This document shows positions 35,840 to 45,194 of a stretch of 64,000 bases of DNA, piece by piece. How positions within the stretch are numbered: position 1 is the stretch's first letter; each line of letters opens with the position of its first letter. Made by a program: the position numbers and the translations under genes. The stretch comes from Cellulophaga fucicola (GTDB lineage Bacteria; Bacteroidota; Bacteroidia; Flavobacteriales; Flavobacteriaceae), in the NCBI RefSeq assembly GCF_900119145.1, contig NZ_FPIY01000001.1, positions 1,337,498 to 1,401,497 on the forward strand, read 5' to 3'. Under the pieces are notes generated by a model. It did no database searches and was not told the origin of the DNA. It was given only the letters and a program-made list of their open reading frames with translations.

Positions 35840-36365
35840 ATCTTTTTTCTTTTAAAAGTTCTTTTAACAAGCCTTTACCTCTTAATAATCTGGTTCTACA
35901 GGCAGATTCTGTTATGCTAAGTATATTAGATGTTTCAGAATGGTCATAACCCTCTATTAAATACAATTGAACTACGCATTTGTATTTTGTAGGTAATTGT
36001 GCAATTGCAAATTTAATTTGAGGTAGTGTAACCGTATCTTCAACCAACCAATTATCGTCCTCTACAACCCTTAAATTTGTTTCTGTCAACTCTAAATGTT
36101 TATCCTTTTTAGCTTTAATAAAATCCAAACATTTATGGACTACTATTTTTTTTAACCAAGCTCCAAAAGTAACATCGCCACTAAACTGATCTATTTTCTG
36201 AAATGCGTTTATAAAAGCTTCCTGTACCACATCTTGTGCATCGTCCTCGTTTTTTAAAAAACGCATAGCAACACAATACATACCATTACAGTACTGTTTG
36301 TAAAGCTGCATTTGAGCCTTACGGTTATTTGCCTTGCATTTGGTAATAATATCAGACGTAAACAT
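35823..36365 (-). CDS. ECF-type RNA polymerase sigma factor
   Basis: 180 residues with regions sigma-2 (MRFLKNEDDAQDVVQEAFINAFQK, about 36-59) and sigma-4 (LPTKYKCVVQLYLIEGYDHSE, then TRLLRGKGLLKELL). The DAQDVVQEAF core binds RNA polymerase. First gene of a three-gene cassette with anti-sigma and DUF4097 products, which it likely autoregulates. The 213 bases upstream to the divergent DUF2911 gene hold no other gene. Confidence 0.92.
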   Translation of the reverse strand: MFTSDIITKCKANNRKAQMQLYKQYCNGMYCVAMRFLKNEDDAQDVVQEAFINAFQKIDQFSGDVTFGAWLKKIVVHKCLDFIKAKKDKHLELTETNLRVVEDDNWLVEDTVTLPQIKFAIAQLPTKYKCVVQLYLIEGYDHSETSNILSITESACRTRLLRGKGLLKELLKEKRYGTGS

Positions 36366-36578
36366 TAATAACTTCTTGGTTTTGGTTTAGTTTGTTGTTA
36401 TAAAGACGAGACAAAAAAGCAGATGTTGCAAAAACATAAATTATTTTCATTTTTCTTAGTAATCCCTATAAATTTAAAGCAATTTTACACTTTATATAAA
36501 ACTCTAGTTAAAGTATAAAACAAGCAACTTCTAATTAAACAAGATTTAGTAACTTAGAAGAACAAAAACAACCACGCT

Positions 36579-37139
36579 ATGAAAGTTATACAATGGATGA
36601 TAATTACGGTAGTTGTATTAGGACTACTTACCATATTTGTTGGTATGCCTATGATGAAAGAACAGACAAAAAAATTTAGTCCTGAAGAAACTGCCTCTTA
36701 TACAGAAAACGGATACAATTTAAATGTTGTTTATTGTAGTCCGGCTAAAAAAGATAGAGTCGTTTTTGGCGAATTAGTTCCCTACAATAAAGTTTGGAGA
36801 ACAGGAGCTAATGAGCCTACCACATTTAAAACAGAATCCAACATAAAGGTTAACGGCAAAGAGTTACCTGCTGGCAGATACTCTCTCTGGACTAAACCAG
36901 GTAAAGAAACTTGGGATATAATTTTTAATAAAGAAGTCCCAGATTGGGGAGTTACAATTTTAAGTGGCGGCGCAGAAACAACTAGAAATTCTTCTAAAGA
37001 CCTAGTTACAGTTACAGTACCTGTTAAAAATATAGATTCGGTTAAAGAAAGATTTACCATTAACTTTGAAAACAAAGAACAACCGTACTTAACCCTAGCT
37101 TGGGATAAAACTAAAGTTAACGTACCTATTAGCAAATAA
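36579..37139 (+). CDS. DUF2911 domain protein
   Basis: 186 residues with an N-terminal hydrophobic anchor (about 4-24). The DUF2911 domain follows: VVYCSPAKKDRVVFGELVP, YNKVWRTGANEPTTFKTES and GRYSLWTKPGKETWDIIFN are the standard conserved runs. The domain is beta-rich and of unknown function, common in Bacteroidota and mostly secreted or anchored. The meaB gene begins two bases after its stop, so the two are likely co-transcribed although no functional link is known. Confidence 0.88.
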   Translation: MKVIQWMIITVVVLGLLTIFVGMPMMKEQTKKFSPEETASYTENGYNLNVVYCSPAKKDRVVFGELVPYNKVWRTGANEPTTFKTESNIKVNGKELPAGRYSLWTKPGKETWDIIFNKEVPDWGVTILSGGAETTRNSSKDLVTVTVPVKNIDSVKERFTINFENKEQPYLTLAWDKTKVNVPISK

Positions 37140-37141
37140 TA

Positions 37142-38179
37142 TTGAATACTTCAAAAAATATAAGCGCAGAAAGTGCATCTAAAATCAGATCTTTTAGAAG
37201 AGAAACGCATACTACAGATAGTTTAACTAATGGCATTTTAAAGGGTGATAAAACTGCTTTAAGCAGAGCTATTACACTTATAGAAAGTACTAACGCGACA
37301 CATACAAAACAGGCAAACGAAATTATAGAACGCTGTTTAACTCATAAAACTAAAAGTATTAGAATTGGTATTACAGGCGTGCCTGGAGTTGGCAAGAGTA
37401 CTTTTATAGAAAGCTTTGGAAAAAGACTAACTACAGAAGGCCATAAAGTGGCCGTTTTAGCTGTAGATCCAACAAGTACAGTAACTAGAGGTAGTATTTT
37501 GGGCGATAAAACAAGAATGGAAGAGCTTGTTAAAGATGCAAACGCATTTATTAGACCATCGCCTTCTGGTAGTTCTTTGGGTGGCGTTGCACGTAAAACC
37601 AGAGAAACCATTGTACTTTGTGAAGCCGCTGGATATAACATTATTCTAATAGAAACGGTTGGTGTTGGCCAAAGTGAAACTGCTGTACATAGTATGGTTG
37701 ACTTTTTTTTACTACTTAAACTGGCTGGTGCTGGTGACGAGTTACAAGGTATAAAAAGAGGTATTATGGAAATGGCAGATGCCATTGTTATTAACAAATC
37801 TGATGGTGACAACATACAACGTGCTAAAAAAGCGCGAGTAGAATTTGCTAGAGCATTACACTTACTAAAAACACAAGACAATGGTTGGGTACCAAAAGTA
37901 CTAGCTTGCTCTGCTTTAGAAGACACTGGAATTAAAGACGTATGGGATACTATAGAAACTTATGTTGCTACTAATACCAAAAACAACTTTTTTAATACAA
38001 AAAGACAAGAACAAAATAAGTATTGGCTGTTACAAACTATAGAAGATCAATTAAAACAACAATTTTACCAAGATAAAAAGGTAAAAGCGCAGTTACAAGA
38101 ATCTATAAATGCTGTTGTAAACAATAAAACATCGCCATTTGCCGCTGCAGATAAATTATTAAAGTTACACAGTAAGTAA
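37142..38179 (+). CDS. meaB: Methylmalonyl-CoA mutase-associated GTPase MeaB
   Basis: 345 residues. P-loop GITGVPGVGKSTFIESFG (Gly79-Ser86), VDPTSTVTRGSILGDKTRM, ETVGVGQSE and NKSDGDN are the G3E-GTPase motifs of MeaB. It gates delivery of adenosylcobalamin to methylmalonyl-CoA mutase. Start is TTG at 37142, two bases after the DUF2911 stop, with no suitable in-frame ATG. The adenosyltransferase gene that makes the cofactor is at 25862. Confidence 0.93.
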   Translation: MNTSKNISAESASKIRSFRRETHTTDSLTNGILKGDKTALSRAITLIESTNATHTKQANEIIERCLTHKTKSIRIGITGVPGVGKSTFIESFGKRLTTEGHKVAVLAVDPTSTVTRGSILGDKTRMEELVKDANAFIRPSPSGSSLGGVARKTRETIVLCEAAGYNIILIETVGVGQSETAVHSMVDFFLLLKLAGAGDELQGIKRGIMEMADAIVINKSDGDNIQRAKKARVEFARALHLLKTQDNGWVPKVLACSALEDTGIKDVWDTIETYVATNTKNNFFNTKRQEQNKYWLLQTIEDQLKQQFYQDKKVKAQLQESINAVVNNKTSPFAAADKLLKLHSK

Positions 38180-38192
38180 AACAATTAGTTAT

Positions 38193-38915
38193 ATGACGTA
38201 TGAGTTTACTATAATTGTACCTATTTACAACGAAGAAGGTAACATTCCTAGACTAGAAAAAGAGTTATCCAATTATATAAAAATTGCAATAAGGAAAACA
38301 AAAGTATTATTTGTTAATGATGGCTCAAAAGATCATAGTCAGTCATTATTAGAGGAAATTTGCGCAAAAAACACTCATTTTTCTTTTTTATTGTTTGATA
38401 AAAACTACGGACTAACACCAGCCATTAAAGCTGGTTTTGATGCCACAACAACAGAATTAGTTGGGTATATTGATGCCGACCTACAAACATCTCCGTTAGA
38501 TTTTAATTTACTATTAGAGCATATACCAAAATACGATTTAGTTACAGGCGTTAGGCAAAATAGAAAAGATTCAACTTTTAAAAAACTCTCTTCTACTTTA
38601 GCAAATATTGTTAGACGGGCCTTTACCAAAGACGGTGTAGAAGATACCGGTTGTCCTTTAAAAGTAATTAAAACAAGTTACGCCCAAAGAATACCAATGT
38701 TTAGAGGTTTACATCGGTTTTTACCCGCAATGATTTTATTACAGAACGGAAAAATAAAACAAGTACCCGTACAACATTTTCCAAGAATTGCAGGCAAAAC
38801 CAAATTTGGTTTTTGGAATAGGTCTATAGGTCCTTTAGCAGATTGTTTTGCTTATTTATGGATGAAACGTAAATACATAGATTACAGTATTAGCAAAAGA
38901 AGTTTCGATATTTAA
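38193..38915 (+). CDS. Glycosyltransferase family 2 (DPM1/undecaprenyl-phosphate sugar transferase type)
   Basis: 240 residues. GT-A fold: IIVPIYNEEGNIPRLEKEL, LFVNDGSKDHS, GYIDADLQTSPLD (the DxD region) and GFDATTTELVGY. There are no transmembrane segments, so it resembles the soluble dolichyl-phosphate mannosyltransferase-type enzymes rather than the membrane-anchored GtrB. The donor and acceptor cannot be deduced. It is 13 bases after meaB and precedes a membrane protein of unknown function. Confidence 0.88.
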   Translation: MTYEFTIIVPIYNEEGNIPRLEKELSNYIKIAIRKTKVLFVNDGSKDHSQSLLEEICAKNTHFSFLLFDKNYGLTPAIKAGFDATTTELVGYIDADLQTSPLDFNLLLEHIPKYDLVTGVRQNRKDSTFKKLSSTLANIVRRAFTKDGVEDTGCPLKVIKTSYAQRIPMFRGLHRFLPAMILLQNGKIKQVPVQHFPRIAGKTKFGFWNRSIGPLADCFAYLWMKRKYIDYSISKRSFDI

Positions 38916-38990
38916 AAGTTAAAATCTTAAAAAGTATAACCAACCTTTTAGAACCAATTATTACCTTTGGTTTTTACTAAAAAATTGAAA

Positions 38991-39653
38991 ATGAAAACAA
39001 GAGATAAAATAGTATACGCAGTTTTATTTGTTATATGTAGTGTAGGCCTTTATTTTGGATTAACTGATAAAGAATTTTTTGACAAATCTTACGCACAAGA
39101 AGACGGACTAGTAGAATACGGTACTGCATTAATGCTTTTTTTAGTTAGTCTTGTCTGTATATTTAGATTATTTACAATACAAAAAGGAAAATCTATTACT
39201 TGGAAAATAGGAACGCTAATTTTTGCCTTATTATTTTTATTTGGAGCTGGAGAAGAAATTTCTTGGGGACAACGAATTTTAGATGTTCAATCTAGCGAGT
39301 TTTTTATAGAAAATAATGCACAAGGTGAAACTAACCTGCACAATATGGTTGTAGGTGAGACAAAAGTGAACAAATTCATTTTTAGTCAGTTACTTATGGT
39401 TGTTATGGTATTATACCTAATTGTTTCTCCTGTTTTATATAGAAAACAAGAATGGTTTAAAAACTTAGTAAATATGTTTGCAGTACCAATAGTAAAATGG
39501 CACCATACCATTGCTTTTTTAGTAGCAACAGCTTTAGTAGTAAGTAACACTTCTGGCAGAACTTGGGAGGTATATGAACTAGTTTTTGGAGCTATCTTTT
39601 TATTAATTTTTATAGATCCACTAAATAAGTTTATTTATAATAAAGAAAAGTAA
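38991..39653 (+). CDS. Multi-pass membrane protein of unknown function
   Basis: 220 residues from ATG 38991 (a TTG at 38967 would add eight). Six hydrophobic segments. The loop FLFGAGEEISWGQRILDVQ is the only striking motif: an EE pair within the membrane followed by a WGQ, found in various hypothetical membrane proteins. I cannot name a family. It follows the GT2 gene by 75 bases and its stop touches the stop of the convergent PAP2 gene. Confidence 0.72.
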   Translation: MKTRDKIVYAVLFVICSVGLYFGLTDKEFFDKSYAQEDGLVEYGTALMLFLVSLVCIFRLFTIQKGKSITWKIGTLIFALLFLFGAGEEISWGQRILDVQSSEFFIENNAQGETNLHNMVVGETKVNKFIFSQLLMVVMVLYLIVSPVLYRKQEWFKNLVNMFAVPIVKWHHTIAFLVATALVVSNTSGRTWEVYELVFGAIFLLIFIDPLNKFIYNKEK

Positions 39654-40223
39654 TTATAGCTTTAACCTGTTTGCCATTAACTGCATTAGCTTATAAAACA
39701 CAAACCCCATAAAAGCACCTATTAAAATACCAGTGGCAACATCTAAAGTGTAATGCACTCCTATATAAATTCTGCTGTAAGCAACAAATGCCGCCCATAC
39801 AATTAATAGGTATTTTATATACTTAAATTTGTCTTTTAATAAATTACCAAAAAATATGGCAACAGCAAAAGAGTTAGCTGCGTGCGCAGAAAAATAACCA
39901 TATTTTCCACCACAAGAACTTTTAACTAAACGTACCAAGCCATCTATATCTGGATTATGACAAGGCCTTAAACGAGCTACGCCATACTTAAAAAAATTAG
40001 CCAATTGATCTGTGGCGCCAATTAAAATACCAACAGAGACTAATATTAGAAGTGTCTTTTTTAAACCTACTTGTTTGTATGCTAATAATAACAAAACAAT
40101 GTACAGTGGTATAGAACTTACTTTATTGGTTACAAATAACCAAAACCCATCCCAAGTATCTGTACCAAGATTGTTTAAGTATAAAAAAACATCTGTATCG
40201 TATTGTATTAATTCTTCAAGCAT
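39654..40223 (-). CDS. PAP2-family membrane phosphatase
   Basis: 189 residues, multi-pass. The three PAP2 motifs are present: KYGVARLRPCHN (KxxxxxxRP), YFSAHAANSFAVA (a PSGH-like motif written FSAH) and YSRIYIGVHYTLDV (SRxxxxxHxxxD). The enzymes dephosphorylate lipid phosphates such as undecaprenyl pyrophosphate or phosphatidylglycerophosphate; the substrate here is unknown. It is the last gene of a leftward run with the 75-residue protein and MATE transporter. Confidence 0.88.
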   Translation of the reverse strand: MLEELIQYDTDVFLYLNNLGTDTWDGFWLFVTNKVSSIPLYIVLLLLAYKQVGLKKTLLILVSVGILIGATDQLANFFKYGVARLRPCHNPDIDGLVRLVKSSCGGKYGYFSAHAANSFAVAIFFGNLLKDKFKYIKYLLIVWAAFVAYSRIYIGVHYTLDVATGILIGAFMGFVFYKLMQLMANRLKL

Positions 40224-40232
40224 AGTAAAATT

Positions 40233-40460
40233 TTATTCTTCGTAACGTTCTATTTCACGATCATAAAAAGCTGTTGCTTCTGCAATTAAGTTTTCTGCTT
40301 CATCTTCTAATTCTGCTTCATCATCTTTGGTAAAATCTTCTAACCATTCTACCTCATCATCCTCTAAATTAATAATAAACCTAGGGTACTCTGTATGTAT
40401 AATAAATATAGCTGTAGGGTAATCTGTATTATCACCCAATAAAAACTTTGGAAACTCCAT
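40233..40460 (-). CDS. Small acidic conserved protein
   Basis: 75 residues, no signal peptide, strongly acidic (DDEVEWLEDFTKDDEAELEDE). The N-terminal FPKFLLGDNTDYPTAIFIIH looks conserved in Flavobacteriaceae as I recall, but function is unknown. It lies two bases after the MATE gene and nine bases before the PAP2 gene on the same strand. Confidence 0.75.
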   Translation of the reverse strand: MEFPKFLLGDNTDYPTAIFIIHTEYPRFIINLEDDEVEWLEDFTKDDEAELEDEAENLIAEATAFYDREIERYEE

Positions 40461-40462
40461 AA

Positions 40463-41836
40463 TTATTCTTCTGTATTAACTATTAATTTTTTTGTTAAGT
40501 AATTAAATCTAATAAATAGTAAAATGGCAGATGCTGTTAAACCTGCTAATAAACCTATCCATATACCTGTACTTTTTAAAGGTGTGTACAATCCTAAATA
40601 AAAACAAATAGGAAAACCTATTAACCAATACGCTACAAATGTAATCGCTGTTGGTATTGTAACGTCTTGTAAACCACGTAAAGCACCAAGCACTACAACC
40701 TGTAGCCCATCAGATATTTGAAAAAATGCAGCTACTAATAATAACTGTGCTGCAATTAGAATAACTTCTGTATTATCTACAATGTTAGCAGTATCGTTTA
40801 CATCTAAATAAACGGTTGGCAGCCAATTTCTAAATATTAAGAATAAGGCAGCAAAAACAACCTCTAATAAAAAGGTTAGAAAAAATATAGACTGCGCCAT
40901 TCTACGCAAGTCTTTGTAATTACCAAGTCCTTTTTGGTTTCCTACTCTAATCATTGCCGCTACACCAAGCCCCATACCCACCATAAACGTCATACTAGAC
41001 AGGTTTAAGGCTATTTGGTTTGCTGCTTGCGAGTTTTTACCTAACACACCACTAATCCATATAGCAGCTGTGAAAATAGCTACTTCAAAAAACATTTGTA
41101 ATGCAGAAGGAAAACCTATTTTCATAATTTTTTGCATTACACTACTCTCTATTTTTCTAAAATTGAAACCAGTAACATAATCGTGGAATTTCTTAGTTTT
41201 CTTCAGCATCACCCAAATTAAAAATACCATTGCTACTCTTGACACCAAAGTACCTATTGCAGCACCAATAATACCCAACTTAGGAAAACCAAAGGTTCCA
41301 AAAATTAATAAATAGTTTAAAAGTATATTTATAGCGTTACCTACTAAAGTAACATACATAGGGTATTTGGTTTGTGATAAGCCATCTGAAAACTGTTTAA
41401 ATGCCTGAAAAACAACTAACGGAACTAAAGAAAATGCAACTAAGTCTAAATAAGGTATTGCTAGTTCTACTACTTCTGGAGGTTGCTTCATTAAATACAT
41501 TAATGGCTTGCCCAAAATAATAAGACCAAAAAGAAAAAGCCCCAAAACAGCACAAAGAATAAGACCGTGTTTTAATGCACTTTTAGCATCTTTAACGTTA
41601 CCTGCACCATCTGCTTCTGCTACCAAAGGTGTTATAGCCGTAGAGAAACCGATACCAAAAGACATTGCAATAAATACAAAACTATTACCTAAAGAGACTG
41701 CTGCTAGCTCAGCTGTTCCCAACTGGCCTACCATAATGTTATCTGCAAAACCTACAAAGGTATGCCCTAGCAAACCAAGTATTACCGGAAAAGCCAGTTT
41801 TAGGTTGTATTTAAACTCTTTAGTGTATTGTTTCAA
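40463..41836 (-). CDS. MATE family efflux transporter
   Basis: 457 residues with 12 transmembrane segments. N-terminal AFPVILGLLGHTFVGFADNIMVG and GFSTAITPLVAEADGAG are typical of the NorM branch. MATE proteins export cationic drugs or other solutes in exchange for Na+ or H+. The substrate cannot be predicted. It starts the leftward run followed by the 75-residue protein and PAP2 gene. Confidence 0.92.
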   Translation of the reverse strand: MKQYTKEFKYNLKLAFPVILGLLGHTFVGFADNIMVGQLGTAELAAVSLGNSFVFIAMSFGIGFSTAITPLVAEADGAGNVKDAKSALKHGLILCAVLGLFLFGLIILGKPLMYLMKQPPEVVELAIPYLDLVAFSLVPLVVFQAFKQFSDGLSQTKYPMYVTLVGNAINILLNYLLIFGTFGFPKLGIIGAAIGTLVSRVAMVFLIWVMLKKTKKFHDYVTGFNFRKIESSVMQKIMKIGFPSALQMFFEVAIFTAAIWISGVLGKNSQAANQIALNLSSMTFMVGMGLGVAAMIRVGNQKGLGNYKDLRRMAQSIFFLTFLLEVVFAALFLIFRNWLPTVYLDVNDTANIVDNTEVILIAAQLLLVAAFFQISDGLQVVVLGALRGLQDVTIPTAITFVAYWLIGFPICFYLGLYTPLKSTGIWIGLLAGLTASAILLFIRFNYLTKKLIVNTEE

Positions 41837-41889
41837 TTTTTATTTCTTTAAAAAGATGAAGTTAAAATATTTATAAAAAATCAAGTCTT

Positions 41890-42666
41890 TTAATTTTCTT
41901 TTTTTGCTTGATTCCAAAAAACATCCATTTCTGCCAATGTCATATCTTCTAAAGATTTGCCCATTCCCTTAGCTTTGCTTTCTAAATATTGAAATCTTTT
42001 TATAAACTTTTTATTGGTTCTCTCTAAAGCATCTTCTGGATTAATTTTTAGAAAACGAGCATAGTTAATCATAGAAAAAAGTACATCTCCAAACTCAGCC
42101 TCCATTTTATCTTGGTTGGCTTCGTTTACTTCTACTTGTAACTCTGCTAATTCTTCTTGTACTTTTTCAAAAACCTGTTGTGGTTCTTCCCAATCAAAAC
42201 CAACACCGGCAACTTTATCTTGTATTCTACTTGCTTTTACTAATGCTGGCAAACTTTTAGGTACGCCTTCTAGAACACTTTTTTTACCTTCTTTTAGTTT
42301 TAATTTTTCCCAATTTCTCTTTACTTCTTCTTCATCCTTAACCTCAACATCTCCGTATATGTGTGGATGACGATGTATTAATTTATCACAAATCTCATTT
42401 GCAACATCAGCAATATCAAAATCATTGGTTTCGCTACCAATTTTGGCATAAAAAACAATATGAAGTAATAAATCTCCTAATTCTTTTTTTACTTCTGGCA
42501 AATCGTTATCTAAAATAGCGTCACCCAACTCATATGTTTCTTCTATGGTTAAGTGTCTTAAAGTTTGTAGTGTCTGTTTCTTATCCCACGGACATTGCTC
42601 ACGCAACTCATCCATAATGGTAAGTAACCTATCTACTGCTTGTAACTGTTTGCTTCTGGAATTCAT
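41890..42666 (-). CDS. mazG: Nucleoside triphosphate pyrophosphohydrolase MazG
   Basis: 258 residues, two MazG domains. CPWDKKQTLQTLRHLTIEETYELGDAI and the EExxE/ExxD metal motifs (VKKELGDLLLHIVFYAKIG) lie in the first; LEDMTLAEMDVFWNQAK closes the second. It hydrolyses aberrant or surplus NTPs to NMP and pyrophosphate. The N-terminal NSRSKQLQAVDRLLTIMDELR matches the full-length family. Genes on either side are unrelated in function. Confidence 0.93.
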   Translation of the reverse strand: MNSRSKQLQAVDRLLTIMDELREQCPWDKKQTLQTLRHLTIEETYELGDAILDNDLPEVKKELGDLLLHIVFYAKIGSETNDFDIADVANEICDKLIHRHPHIYGDVEVKDEEEVKRNWEKLKLKEGKKSVLEGVPKSLPALVKASRIQDKVAGVGFDWEEPQQVFEKVQEELAELQVEVNEANQDKMEAEFGDVLFSMINYARFLKINPEDALERTNKKFIKRFQYLESKAKGMGKSLEDMTLAEMDVFWNQAKKEN

Positions 42667-42765
42667 CCTAAAAAAAGTTTTGGTAAAAGTACAAAGACTA
42701 TCTTTTTAGAAGAATAAAATGTAGTAGTAATTTAGTGTTAAATGTAACTGAAGAGGAAAGAAAAA

Positions 42766-42990
42766 TTAAGCTGACTTTTCTTTTAACATTTGCAAATACA
42801 TTTCTTCTACTTTTGTACGTGCCCAAGGCGTTCTACGTAAAAAATGAAGACTAGATTTTACTGTTGGTCTATGGGTAAAACAGCGAACATTTACTGTATT
42901 ACCCATATATTCCCAGCCGTAAAAGTCTACTAGCTCATCTATGATTTCTGCTAGTTTTACACCGTGTAAGGGATCGTTAGACTTTTGCAT
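42766..42990 (-). CDS. VF530 family DNA-binding protein
   Basis: 74 residues. NDPLHGVKLAEIIDELVDFYGWEYMG and VKSSLHFLRRTPWARTKVEEMYL are the VF530 (DUF2132) signature; a structure of the Vibrio member shows DNA-binding-like features. It begins five bases after the stop of the DEAD-box helicase gene, so they share a transcript. The role is unknown. Confidence 0.85.
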   Translation of the reverse strand: MQKSNDPLHGVKLAEIIDELVDFYGWEYMGNTVNVRCFTHRPTVKSSLHFLRRTPWARTKVEEMYLQMLKEKSA

Positions 42991-42995
42991 TTATA

Positions 42996-44264
42996 TTAAT
43001 TTCTATTGTTGTTTCGTTTTGGTCTACGACTACTAGAGCTATTTTTATTAGAACTAGCTCCTTTAGACCTACTATTAGAGTTTCTAGAACCACCACGTTG
43101 CCCTTGTTTAATAGGCTTTGTAGATGCATTAGGATCTGGCTCAAAACCTTCTACTATCTCAACAGGAATCTGCATTCCTATTAATTTTTGAATATCTTTA
43201 AGATATGTAGTTTCATCTGCACTTACTAAAGATACAGCCTCACCACTTGCTCCTGCCCTACCTGTTCTACCAATACGGTGTACATAGTCTTCAGACACAT
43301 TAGGAATTTCATAATTTATAACGTGTGGCAACAATGGTATATCTAAACCACGTGCTGCTATATCCGTTGCTACTAATGCGCGTAATGTCCCTTTTTTAAA
43401 ACCCTCTAATGCCTTTGTACGTGCTCCTTGACTTTTATTACCGTGTATTGCCGCTGCAGAAATACCTGCAGCACTCATTTTTTTACACAAGTTATTTGCT
43501 CCGTGTTTAGTTCTTGTAAAAACTAATACTTGCTGCCAATTACCGTCTGATATTAATTTTATAATTAACCCCGTCTTTTTCTCTTTTGCAACTCTATATA
43601 CTTTTTGCTTAATAACTTCTACAGCAGTATTTTCTGGAGTTGCTTCAACTTGTATTGGGTTATTTAAAATACCGTGAGCTAATTTTTTAATATCTTTAGA
43701 AAATGTTGCAGAAAACATTAAATTTTGTCTTTTAGCAGGTATAAGCTTCATAATACGCTCTATATCGCGTAAAAAACCCATATCTAACATACGATCTGCT
43801 TCATCTAAAACAAAAATTTCTACTTTGTCTAAAGATAAAAAACGTTGATTAACAAGGTCTAGTAAACGTCCCGGTGTTGCAACCAAAACATCCATTCCTC
43901 TTTTTAAATTTGCTACTTGGGGTTTTTGATTTACACCACCGAAAATTACGGCTGAACGTATATCTAAAAACTCGCTATATTCTTTAACATTAGCATACAC
44001 CTGCGCAGCTAATTCTCTTGTTGGTGTTAATATTAAACCACGTACTGGCCTATTTCTTAAAGGGTTTCCTTGAGATAATAAGTGTAATAATGGTAAGGTA
44101 AAACCTGCAGTTTTACCCGTACCTGTTTGTGCAGATGCTAAAACATCTTTACCCTCTAAAACAGGTGGTATTGCTTTTTCTTGTATCGGAGAAGGAGTAG
44201 TATACCCCTTTTTATCTATTGCTTTTAGTAAATTAGTAGATAAACCTAAATTTTTAAATGACAT
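42996..44264 (-). CDS. DEAD-box RNA helicase (RhlE-like)
   Basis: 422 residues. Motifs Q, I ([11 protein letters not shown]), Ia, II ([13 protein letters not shown]), III (SAT), V and VI ([10 protein letters not shown]) are all there. The C-terminus is a low-complexity tail of Arg, Ser, Asn and Lys ([18 protein letters not shown] onward) that binds RNA non-specifically. RhlE-type helicases help ribosome assembly and RNA decay. Together with VF530 it forms a two-gene unit. The 276-base region upstream to 44540 holds no gene I can support. Confidence 0.92.
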   Translation of the reverse strand: MSFKNLGLSTNLLKAIDKKGYTTPSPIQEKAIPPVLEGKDVLASAQTGTGKTAGFTLPLLHLLSQGNPLRNRPVRGLILTPTRELAAQVYANVKEYSEFLDIRSAVIFGGVNQKPQVANLKRGMDVLVATPGRLLDLVNQRFLSLDKVEIFVLDEADRMLDMGFLRDIERIMKLIPAKRQNLMFSATFSKDIKKLAHGILNNPIQVEATPENTAVEVIKQKVYRVAKEKKTGLIIKLISDGNWQQVLVFTRTKHGANNLCKKMSAAGISAAAIHGNKSQGARTKALEGFKKGTLRALVATDIAARGLDIPLLPHVINYEIPNVSEDYVHRIGRTGRAGASGEAVSLVSADETTYLKDIQKLIGMQIPVEIVEGFEPDPNASTKPIKQGQRGGSRNSNSRSKGASSNKNSSSSRRPKRNNNRN

Positions 44265-44540
44265 AAATTAGTATTGATGAACCATAACTTTTTAATAAAG
44301 TCTGTTCTTAGAATTAGATGCAAAAGTAATGCTATTTTTACGGTTAACCATTTCTTTTGGAAAATGTTAAGAAGCTAACGTTAATTTGTTTGCTAACTGT
44401 TTGTTATTTATTAACTAAGCTTGCTACTAATTAGTTTGTATAGTGCTAAAAAATACCTGTATCGGGTATACAATGCTACCTGTCGAAAAATATGAGCTCT
44501 ATACAAGTAACAAACCTATATTAACCTTATATTTAAGAGT

Positions 44541-45185
44541 ATGAAAACTTTATTATATCTATTTTTATTTACATCCATTCTTGGTTACAGCCAAACAACT
44601 CATAGATTCTACAATGAGGTTAAAGAAATTCAAAAAAAATATAAAATTCAGCAAAACAGCGATAAAAAACCTATAGTGTTTACTGGTAGTTCTAGCATAA
44701 AATACTGGAGAACAGTTGCAGATGATTTTCCTGATAAAAATATTATTAATACAGGATTTGGAGGTTCTACTACAGAAGATTTATTACTCTTTACAGACGA
44801 ATTAATTTTAGCATATAATCCAAAGCAAGTTTTTATTTATGAAGGTGATAATGATATTGCAGGAAAAAGAAACTGTAGTTTAATAATTTCACAATTAACC
44901 TCTATCATTGATAAAATAAAAAAAGCAAATACTAGCACCCAAATAGTTTTAATCTCTGTAAAACCCAGTATTGCTAGGTGGGACTTAAAAAGAAACTATA
45001 AAAAACTAAACAGAAAATATAAAAGAATAGCTAAAAGAGACCCTGCTATTAATTATGTTGATGTTTGGAAACCTATGCTAAATGGCAAAAATATAAAACC
45101 CGATATTTTTACTGAAGACAACCTACATATGAACGCCAAAGGATACCAAATTTGGCAAAATGTAATTACAAACTATATTAACTAA
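44541..45185 (+). CDS. Secreted SGNH/GDSL hydrolase
   Basis: 214 residues with a signal peptide (about 1-18, ending GYSQ). Block I FTGSSSIKYW holds the nucleophilic Ser; IINTGFGGSTTEDLLLF is block II; GDNDIA block III; the catalytic DNLHMN (DxxH) closes the domain. It is probably an esterase of carbohydrate acyl groups. The GH20 hexosaminidase follows after nine bases, so the pair would act on an acylated glycan (inference). Confidence 0.88.
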   Translation: MKTLLYLFLFTSILGYSQTTHRFYNEVKEIQKKYKIQQNSDKKPIVFTGSSSIKYWRTVADDFPDKNIINTGFGGSTTEDLLLFTDELILAYNPKQVFIYEGDNDIAGKRNCSLIISQLTSIIDKIKKANTSTQIVLISVKPSIARWDLKRNYKKLNRKYKRIAKRDPAINYVDVWKPMLNGKNIKPDIFTEDNLHMNAKGYQIWQNVITNYIN

Positions 45186-45194
45186 CCAGATTAA

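Noticed and set aside
44265..44540. Possible regulatory RNA or tRNA in the 276-base gap before the SGNH gene
   Set aside because: No cloverleaf, no long stem and no T-tract; only scattered short inverted repeats such as GTATC-GGGTATAC that are expected by chance.
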